From Bradyrhizobium zhengyangense (GTDB taxonomy: Bacteria > Pseudomonadota > Alphaproteobacteria > Rhizobiales > Xanthobacteraceae): DNA of 43,859 nucleotides. The stretch covers positions 1 through 43,859 of the forward strand of contig NZ_JAKLUA010000028.1 of NCBI RefSeq assembly GCF_022012435.1. The letters run 5' to 3'. Positions 31,481 to 39,943 of the stretch are shown here, piece after piece (position 1 is the first letter of the stretch; every line of letters begins with the position of its first letter). A program made the position numbers and the translations under genes. The notes below the pieces were generated by a model. It was not told where the DNA came from, made no database searches, and was given only the letters and a program-made list of their open reading frames with translations.

Positions 31481-32592
31481 GAACGGCGCGCGTGTTTCGC
31501 CTGTCAATGGCCCATCCCGGCGACCTCTCCGAGCTCGACGAACTGATCGTGCGCGGCACGATCAAGGCGGCCGATGTCGCGGCCATCATCGGCAAGACCG
31601 AGGGCAATGGCGGCGTCAACGATTTTACCCGCGGCTACTTCACCCAGACGCTGATGGCGCTGCTGTCGAAGCATCTCGGACGGCCGGCCGCCGAGCTGAT
31701 CCGCGAGGTTCCCTGCGTGCTCTCCGGCGGCACCGAGGGGGTGATGAGCCCGCATTACAGCGTCTTCTGTGTCAGAGAGGGGGAAGCCGCAACGCGATAT
31801 CCGTCCGCGCTGGCAATCGGAACCGCCTTCAGCGCGCCGGTGCCGGCCGAAGAGGTTGGCCGACGCGCCCATGTCGAGAGCGTGGCGGCGACCGTGCGCG
31901 CCGCCATTGTCGATGCCGGAATTGAGAAGCCCGAGGACGTACACTTCGTCCAGGTGAAATGCCCCTGCGTGACGGTGGCGCGTGCGGCCGCGGCTATCGC
32001 AGCCGGCAAGGCGCCGCTCACCAGCGATCCCAACAAGTCGATGGCCTTTGCGCGCGCCGCCGGTGCCTTTGGCGTCGCGCTCGGGCTGTCCGAGATCAAG
32101 CCGGATGACTTCTCCGATGCCTCGCTGCTCGCCGATTTCTCGATCCAGTCGCCGCGTGCCAGCATTTCTTCGGGCGTCGAAGTCGAGAGCAACGAGGTCG
32201 TGGTGCTCGGCAATAGCCCGAGCTGGGCGGGCGATTTGCGCATCGCGCACCGGCCCATGATCGATGCGCTCGACATCGGTGCGGTCGTCGACGTGCTCGC
32301 CGATCTCGGCATCGCGGCCAGCCCGCAGGTGTCCGCCGCGGACTCGGAGCGCATCGCTTCGGTTCTGGTCAAGTGCGAGCCGGACCGTCGCGGCCGGATC
32401 CGCGGCCGCCGCCACACCATGCTCGACGACACCGATATCAACGCGCAGCGCCATATCCGCGGCGCGGTTGCCGGCCTCGTGGCCGGCGTGATCGGCGATG
32501 GACGGATTTTTGTGTCGGGCGGCGCCGAGCATCAGGGGCCGGATGGCGGCGGCCTGATCGCCGTGATCGCGTCGCAGGAGGGGGCTGGCTAG
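31477..32592 (+). CDS. ring-opening amidohydrolase, barbiturase / cyanuric acid hydrolase family (371 aa)
   Basis: Members hydrolyse a cyclic imide or urea ring (barbiturate to ureidomalonate, or cyanuric acid to carboxybiuret). The protein shows the three-fold repeated fold with a Ser and Lys per repeat: K40 in AAIIGKTEGNGGVNDFTR, S83 in VLSGGTEGVMSPH, K161 in HFVQVKCPC, S231/S232 in ASISSGVEVESN, K299 in VLVKCEPDRRG, and S347 in VSGGAEHQGPDGGG. Overall it is close to AtzD-type sequences. The start overlaps the large-subunit stop (ATGA) after GGAGGG. Context with a molybdenum hydroxylase favours barbiturase activity; sequence alone does not separate the two. Confidence 0.93.
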   Translation: MRTARVFRLSMAHPGDLSELDELIVRGTIKAADVAAIIGKTEGNGGVNDFTRGYFTQTLMALLSKHLGRPAAELIREVPCVLSGGTEGVMSPHYSVFCVREGEAATRYPSALAIGTAFSAPVPAEEVGRRAHVESVAATVRAAIVDAGIEKPEDVHFVQVKCPCVTVARAAAAIAAGKAPLTSDPNKSMAFARAAGAFGVALGLSEIKPDDFSDASLLADFSIQSPRASISSGVEVESNEVVVLGNSPSWAGDLRIAHRPMIDALDIGAVVDVLADLGIAASPQVSAADSERIASVLVKCEPDRRGRIRGRRHTMLDDTDINAQRHIRGAVAGLVAGVIGDGRIFVSGGAEHQGPDGGGLIAVIASQEGAG

Positions 32593-33795
32593 ATGCGGAT
32601 TGTCATCATCGGCGCCGGCGTCGCGGGATGCGTGATGACACGCAAACTCGCAGCTCTCGACGGCGTCGAAGTCGTCTGCCTCGAGCGGGTCAGCCGCGAC
32701 GACCATTCCGAGGCCGGCACCGGGCTCAATGTCGGGCCGAATGCGGTGAAGGCGCTCAGCGCGGTCGATCCGGAGCTTGCCGCGCGCATCACCGCTGCGA
32801 GCTTTGTCTGGGCGAATTGGCGCATCTCGCTGACCGACGGCACCGTGCTGTTCGACCTGCCGCTCAAGGACGTCGCCGAGGGGCCCGGCTGGCGCATTCG
32901 CTGGTCGGAGCTCTATCGCGTTCTGCGCGAGGCGGCCGGTGAGCGCGTTGCCTATGGCTGCGAGATCACGCATATCGCACGCGATGCTACCGATCCGCGC
33001 AAGACGGAAGTCGCCTGGCGCCAGGATGGCCGCGAGCATCGGCTCGACGGCATTGATCTTTTGATTGCCGCCGACGGTCGTTACTCCGATGTGCGGCGGA
33101 CCATCTCCGGCGAGGTGCCGGTGCGCCTCACGGGCGTTGCGATCTCGCGCCTGCTGGTGCCGGACAGCTCGCGCGGCCTGATCGATGACTATGAGCAATG
33201 GTTCAACGGGCCGAACCGGCTTTTGGCGTTCCGCGTGCCGCCGGATCACGTCTATCTGGCCGGCACGTTCCCGATCGAGTCCGAGATCCCCGAAGCCCGC
33301 AAGGCGCCCGAGGCGCTGCGCGCCGCCTATACGCCGGCTCAAGCGCCGCCGAGCGATCAGGCGCGCTGGCTGATCGACCAGCTCTGCAGTGGTGTCACTG
33401 ATACGCATTGGGCACGGATGCAGGAGCATGATTTGCTTTACCGCGCCGCCGACTGCAACGTGTTATATCTTGGCGACGCCGCCCATGGCATGGTGCCGAC
33501 GCTCGGCCAGGGCGCGACCCAGGCGATCGAGGATGCGGCTTGCGCTGCTGCGCTGATCACGCAACGTCACGAGGTCGGCGCCCGTGACGTCGCGCGTTGG
33601 CTGAGCGAGATCGAGGCGCTGCGGTCTGATCGTATGCGCTTCGTGATGGAGTTTTCGCTGGCCGCGAGCGACACGATTCTCGCCGGCGGAAATCCGGTCG
33701 CGGGGACGCGCAAGAAAAGCGACGAGCCGTTTCGCAGCAATCTGAAGGCGCTGTATCGTCAAATCGGCCTGCCGGTCGACGGCGGCCAAGCGTGA
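32593..33795 (+). CDS. FAD-dependent aromatic/heterocycle monooxygenase, PHBH fold (400 aa)
   Basis: It has the Rossmann GxGxxG (IVIIGAGVAGCVMTRKLA), the DG motif (LLIAADGRYSDVRR) and the GD motif (VLYLGDAAHGMVPTLGQGAT) of flavin monooxygenases that use NAD(P)H and O2 to hydroxylate. It is full length. It starts on the base after the amidohydrolase stop, with GGAGGGGGC upstream. The substrate is probably an intermediate or a variant substrate of the pathway; oxidative pyrimidine breakdown as known does not need it, so its presence hints at a different route. Confidence 0.9.
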   Translation: MRIVIIGAGVAGCVMTRKLAALDGVEVVCLERVSRDDHSEAGTGLNVGPNAVKALSAVDPELAARITAASFVWANWRISLTDGTVLFDLPLKDVAEGPGWRIRWSELYRVLREAAGERVAYGCEITHIARDATDPRKTEVAWRQDGREHRLDGIDLLIAADGRYSDVRRTISGEVPVRLTGVAISRLLVPDSSRGLIDDYEQWFNGPNRLLAFRVPPDHVYLAGTFPIESEIPEARKAPEALRAAYTPAQAPPSDQARWLIDQLCSGVTDTHWARMQEHDLLYRAADCNVLYLGDAAHGMVPTLGQGATQAIEDAACAAALITQRHEVGARDVARWLSEIEALRSDRMRFVMEFSLAASDTILAGGNPVAGTRKKSDEPFRSNLKALYRQIGLPVDGGQA

Positions 33796-33807
33796 GGAGA
33801 TATTGAG

Positions 33808-34314
33808 ATGACCGATCTGCCGCTCGCGACCGTCCATGGTCTCTATCACATTGCGATCAAGACCGATGATCTCGCAGCGACCCGGACGTTCTGGACCGCG
33901 ATCATCGGGCTGCGCGAATTTCCTCGGCCCGATTTCGGCTATCCCGGTGCCTGGCTCGGCTGCCCCCAACCGGGCGGGCTCGGCATCATCCATGTCTATG
34001 CCGGCGGTCCCGCGCTCGGGCCCGAGGGCAAGGCGCCGGCCGGCACGGCGGCGATCGATCACGTCTCGCTGTCCTGCTCGGGCTATCGCTCCTATGTATC
34101 GCGCTTCAAGGCAGCCGGTCTCGACTGGCGCGAGTTCATCGTGCCCGGAACCTCGCTGTGGCAGCTCTTCGTCTACGATCCCTCCGGTGTGCAGCTCGAA
34201 CTGACGTTCGAATGCGGTGGCGAAGGCGAGGAGAAGCCGGATATGTCGCCGGGCCGCAAATATGTCGCGGGCGCGAGCTTCTTCGACAAGGCGACCTATC
34301 CGAAGCTCGCTTGA
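33808..34314 (+). CDS. VOC (glyoxalase/bleomycin resistance) superfamily protein (168 aa)
   Basis: Two beta-alpha-beta-beta-beta modules are visible: YHIAIKTDDLAATRTFWTAI with GLREFPRPDF, then AAIDHVSLSCSGYRSYVSRF and WQLFVYDPSGVQLELTFE. Candidate metal ligands are His in VHGLYHIAIK, His in IDHVSL, and Glu in VQLELTFE. This fits a dioxygenase, isomerase or hydratase of the vicinal-oxygen-chelate type. AGGAGATATTGAG precedes the ATG. It sits between the monooxygenase and amidase genes with gaps of 12 and 1 base, so it is a pathway enzyme of unknown reaction. Confidence 0.9.
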   Translation: MTDLPLATVHGLYHIAIKTDDLAATRTFWTAIIGLREFPRPDFGYPGAWLGCPQPGGLGIIHVYAGGPALGPEGKAPAGTAAIDHVSLSCSGYRSYVSRFKAAGLDWREFIVPGTSLWQLFVYDPSGVQLELTFECGGEGEEKPDMSPGRKYVAGASFFDKATYPKLA

Positions 34315-34315
34315 G

Positions 34316-35695
34316 ATGGACGATCGCGCTCCGCTCTGGGCGATGTCGGCGTGTGAGTTCGCGCGTGCCTTTGCGGATGGCCTTTCGCCGCGCGCGGTGA
34401 TCGAGGCGACGCTCTCGCATATCGCTGCGACCAATCCGCGCGTCAATGCGATAGTCACGCTGGATGCTTCAGGCGCGCTCGCTGCGGCCGATGCAAGCGC
34501 GAAGCGTTGGCGCGACGGCCGCCCCGCAAGCGCACTAGACGGCGTGCCTGTTACGGTCAAGGACAACATCCTCGTCGCGGGGCTACGTGCGACCTGGGGG
34601 TCAAAGCTCTATCGCGATTTCGTGACCGGCGAAGACGAATTGCCGGTGCGTCGGCTGCGCGAGGCTGGCGCCATCATCCTCGGCAAAACCAATGTGCCTG
34701 AATTCACCGTGCACGGTTACACCGACAATGCGCTGTTCGGTACCACCGGCAATCCCTGGGATCCGGCTCTGACGCCAGGTGGTTCGAGCGGCGGTGCGGT
34801 GGCAGCGGTCGCCAGCGGCATGTGCGCGCTTGCGCTCGCCACCGACGGCGGCGGTTCGATCCGGCGCCCGGCCGCTCATACTGGCCTCGTCGGCTTCAAA
34901 CCCTCACGCGACATTGTGGCGCGCGGCAAGGGCTTTCCGGCGATCCTGGGTGAGTTCGAGGTCATCGGCCCGATCGCGCGCTGCGTCGAGGATATTCGCG
35001 CTGCTATGGAGGTGATTGCTGCGCCTCTGTGGTCGCGCCTCATGGCCGAGCCGACCCTGCCGCGGCTGCGCATCGCCTATGTGCCGACATTCGGCGATGC
35101 GCCCGTCGACCCCATCATTCGCGACGTGATCGAACGCACGATCGTGCAGGCTCGGGCCCTCGGCCTCGACGTCGAGACCGTCGCGCCGTTCACACTGGCC
35201 GATCCGCTTGATGCTGTATGGCCCGTGATCAGCCAGACCGGTATTGCCTGGCTCCTGGAACGGCATCCGGGTTGGCAGGGCCAGGTTAGTCCCGCCATCG
35301 TCGAGATGGAGGCGGCCGGGCGCAGCTTGTCAGCGCGCGACTATCTCAATGCACTTGACCAAGTCGCGGCGTTGCGGCGGTCTTTCGATGCGTTGTTCGC
35401 CCAGTACGACTTCCTGATCACGCCGTCCACCGCGGCGATGCCGTGGCCGGCTACCGAATCCCATCCCGCCGTCATCGACGGCCAACCGGTCGGGCCGCGC
35501 GGCCATGCCGTGTTCACGGCGATCGCAAACGCGCTCGGCCTGCCTGCAATATCTCTTCCCTGTATCATCCCGGACGGTGCACTTCCTGTCGGACTGCAAG
35601 TGATCGCGGACCGCGATCATGATGGCCGGCTGATCAGGTTTGCCCGTGAATACGAAGGCCGGTTGTTCGTCCACCGATGGCCGAGTTCACCCTGA
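34316..35695 (+). CDS. amidase signature family hydrolase (459 aa)
   Basis: The Ser-cisSer-Lys triad is present: K82 in GVPVTVKDNILVAG, S157 in TPGGSSGGAVAAV, and S181 in TDGGGSIRRPAAHTG. The protein is full length, ending LPAISLPCIIPDGALPVGLQ and QVIADRDHDGRLI. It hydrolyses an amide or ureido bond. As the last gene after a ring-opening amidohydrolase it could cleave the ureido acid formed (for example ureidomalonate to malonate and urea), which is inference. I chose ATG 34316, one base after the VOC stop; the longer ORF from 34217 overlaps the VOC gene. Confidence 0.93.
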   Translation: MDDRAPLWAMSACEFARAFADGLSPRAVIEATLSHIAATNPRVNAIVTLDASGALAAADASAKRWRDGRPASALDGVPVTVKDNILVAGLRATWGSKLYRDFVTGEDELPVRRLREAGAIILGKTNVPEFTVHGYTDNALFGTTGNPWDPALTPGGSSGGAVAAVASGMCALALATDGGGSIRRPAAHTGLVGFKPSRDIVARGKGFPAILGEFEVIGPIARCVEDIRAAMEVIAAPLWSRLMAEPTLPRLRIAYVPTFGDAPVDPIIRDVIERTIVQARALGLDVETVAPFTLADPLDAVWPVISQTGIAWLLERHPGWQGQVSPAIVEMEAAGRSLSARDYLNALDQVAALRRSFDALFAQYDFLITPSTAAMPWPATESHPAVIDGQPVGPRGHAVFTAIANALGLPAISLPCIIPDGALPVGLQVIADRDHDGRLIRFAREYEGRLFVHRWPSSP

Positions 35696-35745
35696 TGGCT
35701 GCTGTGTAACGGCGTGGTTCGGCAGTCTCCAGACGCCCCGGCGGG

Positions 35746-38121
35746 TCAATCCTTCAACGCGTAGGCGATGACGTAATCACCGCGCTTGGTACCGAACGAG
35801 CCGTGACCGCCGGCTGCGGTGACGACATATTGCTTGCCGCCCGCCTCGTAGCTCATCGGTGTCGATTGGGCGCCGGCGGGCAGGCGGTCTTCCCAGAGCA
35901 CCTTGCCATTGCGCACGTCGTAGGCCCTTATCGTGTACTCGTAGGTCCCGGTGTAGAACGCGACCCCGCCGGCGGTCGTGATCGGCCCGCCCAGCATCGG
36001 CACGCCCATCCTGAAAGGCAGCGGCAGCGGCGTGGTGTCCCGGATCGTTCCGTTGGGATGCTGCCAGACAATCTTCATCGTCTTCAGATCGATTGCGGCC
36101 ATCGAGCCCCATGGCGGCCGGTAGCACGGCACGGAGAGGGGCGAGAGGAAGCTCTGGATATCCACGCCGAACGGCGTGCCATACATCGGCTGGGTGCCGA
36201 CCTCGCTGCCGACAGGCTTATCGGCCGTCGGCGCGGGCGGATTGCCGGGGCCGCGCGGAATGAGCTTCGAGACGAAGGGCAACGACATCGGATTGGCAAT
36301 GGCGATCTGTCTCACCGGATCGATCGCGATGCCGCCCCATTCGAACATGCCGAGATTGCCGGGAAAGACGAGCGTGCCCTGCAACGATGGCGGCGTGAAC
36401 GTGCCCTCGTAACGCAGCCGGTTGAACATGATCCGGCACAGAAGCTGGTCGAAAATCGTGCCGCCCCACATGTCCGCTCCGGTCAGCTTCGCCTCGGGGC
36501 GGAATGTCAGCTCGGAGAACGGCTGCGTCGGCGCAGTACGGTCGCCGGGCGCGGGGCCTTGCGGCACGGGGCGCTCCGGCGCCGGCACGATCAACTCGCC
36601 GGTCCGTCGATCGAGCACGAAGATGTTGCCCACCTTGGTCGGCTGAACGATGGCGGGAACAACGCCCCTGGCCGTGGTGACATCGACCAGACTCGGCTGC
36701 GAGGGAACGTCCATGTCCCAGAGATCGTGATGCACCGTCTGGTATGACCAGACGCGTTTGCCGGTGTTGACGTCGAGTGCAACGATCGAGCTGGAGTAGC
36801 GCTCGACCAGCCCATTGCGATTGCCTCCCCAGATGTCGGGCCCGTTATTGCCGGTGGGGATGTAGACGAGGTTCAATTTCGGATCGAACGAGGCGGTGAT
36901 CCACGAATTCGGCGAGCCGTTGGTGTAGTGACGCGTCGGCGACGGCAGCTCATTTTCATCGGCTGCACCGGAGTCCCAGGCCCAAACCAGTTTGCCAGTG
37001 TAGACGTCGAAGCCGCGGATGACGCCCGACGGCACGTCGACCGCATAATTGTCAATCACAGCGGCGGCGACGACCAAAATCTTGTCGCTGACGACCGGCG
37101 GCGATGTCGGCTCGAAGAAGCCCGCCGTCTTGATCCCCATGCCTTGCTGGAGGTCGAGGCTGCCATGGTCGCCAAAACTCTCGCACAGCTTGCCGCTGTC
37201 GGCATCGAGCGCGATCATGCGGCCGTCGTTGACCGGCAGGAAAATCCGGCGAGGGCATTCGGCGGGGGCTGGAGCACCGCCGCTGTCGACGGCGCCTGCC
37301 GTGGTTTCGTGGTAAGAGACCCCGCGGCAGGTCATGTGCTGGAACGTCTTGTTGAACACCAGCTTGGGATCGTATCGCCAACGTTCCTTGCCGGTGCTGG
37401 CGTCGAGCGCAAACAGCACCTGGTGCTGCGAGCAAAGATAAAGCGTGTCGCGCACCTTGATCGGCGTAACCTCGAAGGTCGTTTCGCCGGAATCCTCTGG
37501 CGTCGGCACGTCGCCGGTGCGGAAGGTCCAGGCGACCCGCAGCTTGCCGACATTGTCGGGCGTGATCTGCTTCAGCGGTGAGTAGCGCTGTCCGAATTGT
37601 GTGCGTCCATAGGCCCGCCAATCGCTATCCGGTTGAGGGTCGGCTTCGCTTTGCGGCACGGCCGATGCTTGCTCGGCGATCGTGCCGTTGACGTCGTGAT
37701 AGCTGGACACAAGTGCGATGATAAGGACGACGGACGACGCAGCAACGGCGACCCAGAGTGGCAGCGTCGCGCTTCGATACGACACCGGCTGGTCTCGCAG
37801 CAGCCCGCGAACGATCACGGGCATGAGCAGCCAGAGCGCCATGGCGAAGACGATGTCGCCGCGCGATGCCAGCGGCCACCAGTCGAACTGCACTTCCGAG
37901 ATGGCCCACGCCACGGTGCCGACCAGCACGATCGCAAACAGCCATAGCGACTGACGGCGCTGCGCCAGCAACAACGCGGCCGTCGCGAGAACGCCGACAC
38001 CGAGAACAATATAGAAGATGGATCCGCCCAGCGCGGCGAGCCAGAGGCCGCCCCCCGCGATCACCAGACCGATCAGAGCATAGACGAGACCTGTGACAAA
38101 GACGGCCGTGGATCGCTGCAT
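35746..38121 (-). CDS. gcd: membrane-bound PQQ-dependent glucose/quinate/shikimate-family dehydrogenase (791 aa)
   Basis: The enzyme oxidises aldoses (typically glucose to gluconolactone) in the periplasm and passes electrons to ubiquinone. The first 140 or so residues form about five membrane helices (FVTGLVYALIGLVIAGGGLW; SIFYIVLGVGVLATAALLLA). The quinoprotein propeller follows with DWRAYGRTQFGQRYSPLKQI, DASTGKERWRYDPKL, ITASFDPKLNLVYIPTGNNG and YVVTAAGGHGSFG. The length matches E. coli Gcd (796 aa). The cofactor PQQ must be supplied by genes outside this window. It is divergent from the xylulokinase gene. Glucose is likely; quinate or shikimate are possible. Confidence 0.93.
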   Translation of the reverse strand: MQRSTAVFVTGLVYALIGLVIAGGGLWLAALGGSIFYIVLGVGVLATAALLLAQRRQSLWLFAIVLVGTVAWAISEVQFDWWPLASRGDIVFAMALWLLMPVIVRGLLRDQPVSYRSATLPLWVAVAASSVVLIIALVSSYHDVNGTIAEQASAVPQSEADPQPDSDWRAYGRTQFGQRYSPLKQITPDNVGKLRVAWTFRTGDVPTPEDSGETTFEVTPIKVRDTLYLCSQHQVLFALDASTGKERWRYDPKLVFNKTFQHMTCRGVSYHETTAGAVDSGGAPAPAECPRRIFLPVNDGRMIALDADSGKLCESFGDHGSLDLQQGMGIKTAGFFEPTSPPVVSDKILVVAAAVIDNYAVDVPSGVIRGFDVYTGKLVWAWDSGAADENELPSPTRHYTNGSPNSWITASFDPKLNLVYIPTGNNGPDIWGGNRNGLVERYSSSIVALDVNTGKRVWSYQTVHHDLWDMDVPSQPSLVDVTTARGVVPAIVQPTKVGNIFVLDRRTGELIVPAPERPVPQGPAPGDRTAPTQPFSELTFRPEAKLTGADMWGGTIFDQLLCRIMFNRLRYEGTFTPPSLQGTLVFPGNLGMFEWGGIAIDPVRQIAIANPMSLPFVSKLIPRGPGNPPAPTADKPVGSEVGTQPMYGTPFGVDIQSFLSPLSVPCYRPPWGSMAAIDLKTMKIVWQHPNGTIRDTTPLPLPFRMGVPMLGGPITTAGGVAFYTGTYEYTIRAYDVRNGKVLWEDRLPAGAQSTPMSYEAGGKQYVVTAAGGHGSFGTKRGDYVIAYALKD

Positions 38122-38373
38122 GGCTGCTCCGGTGCGGCAAGAAGATCGAGCACTGTCAGGTGCAAACGCAGCAGACGGCGCTGAGTTGCAGTCACTGTGG
38201 TCCAGTCAACCAGGGCTGGCAACCTTCAACTGCTGCGTCGATGCAACATCTGCAGGCAAAAACTTGCGATCCGATGTGATAAGTCTTTGTTCGGAATTGC
38301 GCGCTCGTTGAATACCATCATTGTTGCGCATCGCGTCCTCAGGACTCGCACCACCCCGGGAACCACATTAGTC

Positions 38374-39819
38374 ATGTATCTGGGCATCGATCTCGGCACC
38401 TCCGCAGTCAAGACCGTTCTCGTCGACGGCGCGCAGCGCGTCATCGCGAGCGAGAGCCGGGCGCTGACGATCGCCTCGCCGCAGCCAGGCTATTTCGAGC
38501 AGGATCCGGCGCAGTGGATCGAGGCGACTTTTGTCACGCTGGACGCCCTGAAGGCCTCGCATGGACAAGAGCTGGCGAGGGTCGAAGGCATCGGGCTGTC
38601 AGGCCAGATGCATGGCCCGACGCTGCTCGATGCCAACGACACGCCATTGCGGCCCTGCATCCTCTGGAACGACGGACGCTCTGCCGGGGAGTGTCGCATT
38701 CTGGAGCAGCGCTGGCCCGCCTTGCGCGCGATAACGGGCAACAAGGCGATGCCTGGCTTCGCAGCGCCAAAGCTGCTCTGGATCGCAAAGCACGAGCCCG
38801 GGATCTTTGCGGCGACGAGGCGCGTCTTGTTGCCGAAAGCCTATCTGCGCCTCGTTCTATCGGGCGAGGCAGTCGAGGACGTCTCCGACGCATCGGGATC
38901 GCTATGGCTCGACGCGGCGCGCCGGGACTGGTCGGATGCGGCATTGGCCGCGACCGGCTTGTCACGCGCGCACATGCCGCGTCTGGTTGAGGGGTGCGCG
39001 TTGGCGGCCACGTTGCGCAGCGAGCTTGCGCAGCGTTGGGGCATGGTTCGCCGGCCGATGATCGCAGGCGGCGCTGGCGACAATCCGGCCGGCGCCGTCG
39101 GCATCGGCGCGATCAGTCCGGGGACCGCGTTCATCTCGCTGGGAACCTCGGGCGCATTGCTGGCGCCGACCGACCATATTGCCGCCAATCCGGACCGCGT
39201 GGTCCATACCTTCTGCCACGCAATCCCACGCATGTGGATTCAGGCCGGCGCCATCCTCTCGGCGGCGTCGTGCCTTGCCTGGGCCGCGCGCCTGTTCGGC
39301 GTCCCGGAAGCGGATCTGCTGTCCCCGCTGGGGGCGCACCCGCAGGCGCCGTCGCCGGTGCGCTTCCTGCCATATCTTGCGGGCGAGCGGACGCCGCACG
39401 ATGATCCCGTCGTGCGTGGCATGCTCGATGGGTTGAGCCACGGTACCGACCGCACGGCGATCGTGCAGGCCGTGCTGGAGGGTGTTGCCTTCGCGCTGGC
39501 CGATTGCCGGGACGCGCTTGGCGATGCCGGCATTGCAGTGACGGAAGCCGATGTCATCGGCGGCGGTTCGCGATCCAGGTTCTGGCTGTCGGTGCTATCA
39601 AACGTTTTGAACGTTCCGATTCATCGCTTTGCCGAAGGCGAGACTGGTGCCGCGTTCGGTGCGGCGAGATTGGGGCGGCTTGCTGTCACCGGCGAGGCAA
39701 TCGAAGCCGTCTGCACGCCACCGCAACGCGTCGAGACTTTCGAACCCGATCGCGTGCTGGTGCAGGCCTATGCCGAGCGGCTTCCCGCCTGGCGCCAGCT
39801 ATATCGGCCACGCCACTAA
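38374..39819 (+). CDS. xylB: xylulokinase-like FGGY carbohydrate kinase (481 aa)
   Basis: It phosphorylates D-xylulose with ATP to enter the pentose phosphate pathway. It has the phosphate loop LGIDLGTSAVKTVLVD, the xylulokinase-specific GIGLSGQMHGPTLLD, PCILWNDGRSAGEC, the FGGY-type LPYLAGERTPHDDP and GGGSRSRFWLSVLSNVLNVP. The start at ATG 38374 gives a normal N-terminus; an upstream TTG would add 59 non-homologous residues. It heads a set with an ABC sugar importer, which suggests use of xylose, xylitol or a related polyol. Confidence 0.9.
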   Translation: MYLGIDLGTSAVKTVLVDGAQRVIASESRALTIASPQPGYFEQDPAQWIEATFVTLDALKASHGQELARVEGIGLSGQMHGPTLLDANDTPLRPCILWNDGRSAGECRILEQRWPALRAITGNKAMPGFAAPKLLWIAKHEPGIFAATRRVLLPKAYLRLVLSGEAVEDVSDASGSLWLDAARRDWSDAALAATGLSRAHMPRLVEGCALAATLRSELAQRWGMVRRPMIAGGAGDNPAGAVGIGAISPGTAFISLGTSGALLAPTDHIAANPDRVVHTFCHAIPRMWIQAGAILSAASCLAWAARLFGVPEADLLSPLGAHPQAPSPVRFLPYLAGERTPHDDPVVRGMLDGLSHGTDRTAIVQAVLEGVAFALADCRDALGDAGIAVTEADVIGGGSRSRFWLSVLSNVLNVPIHRFAEGETGAAFGAARLGRLAVTGEAIEAVCTPPQRVETFEPDRVLVQAYAERLPAWRQLYRPRH

Positions 39820-39943
39820 CATCGCTTTGGTTGCGCATTTCTCCCTGTTCGCTGTTGCCCTGCGCGATGGCCTTTTGTTTAATGGGCGAACCGCGCCTGA
39901 AATGAAACGCGGACAAGAAATGCATTGTGCGCCGGGAGGCACG

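Noticed and set aside
31504..33429. 641-aa minus-strand ORF across the amidohydrolase and monooxygenase genes
   Set aside because: It is antisense to two genes with strong family motifs and has no domain of its own.
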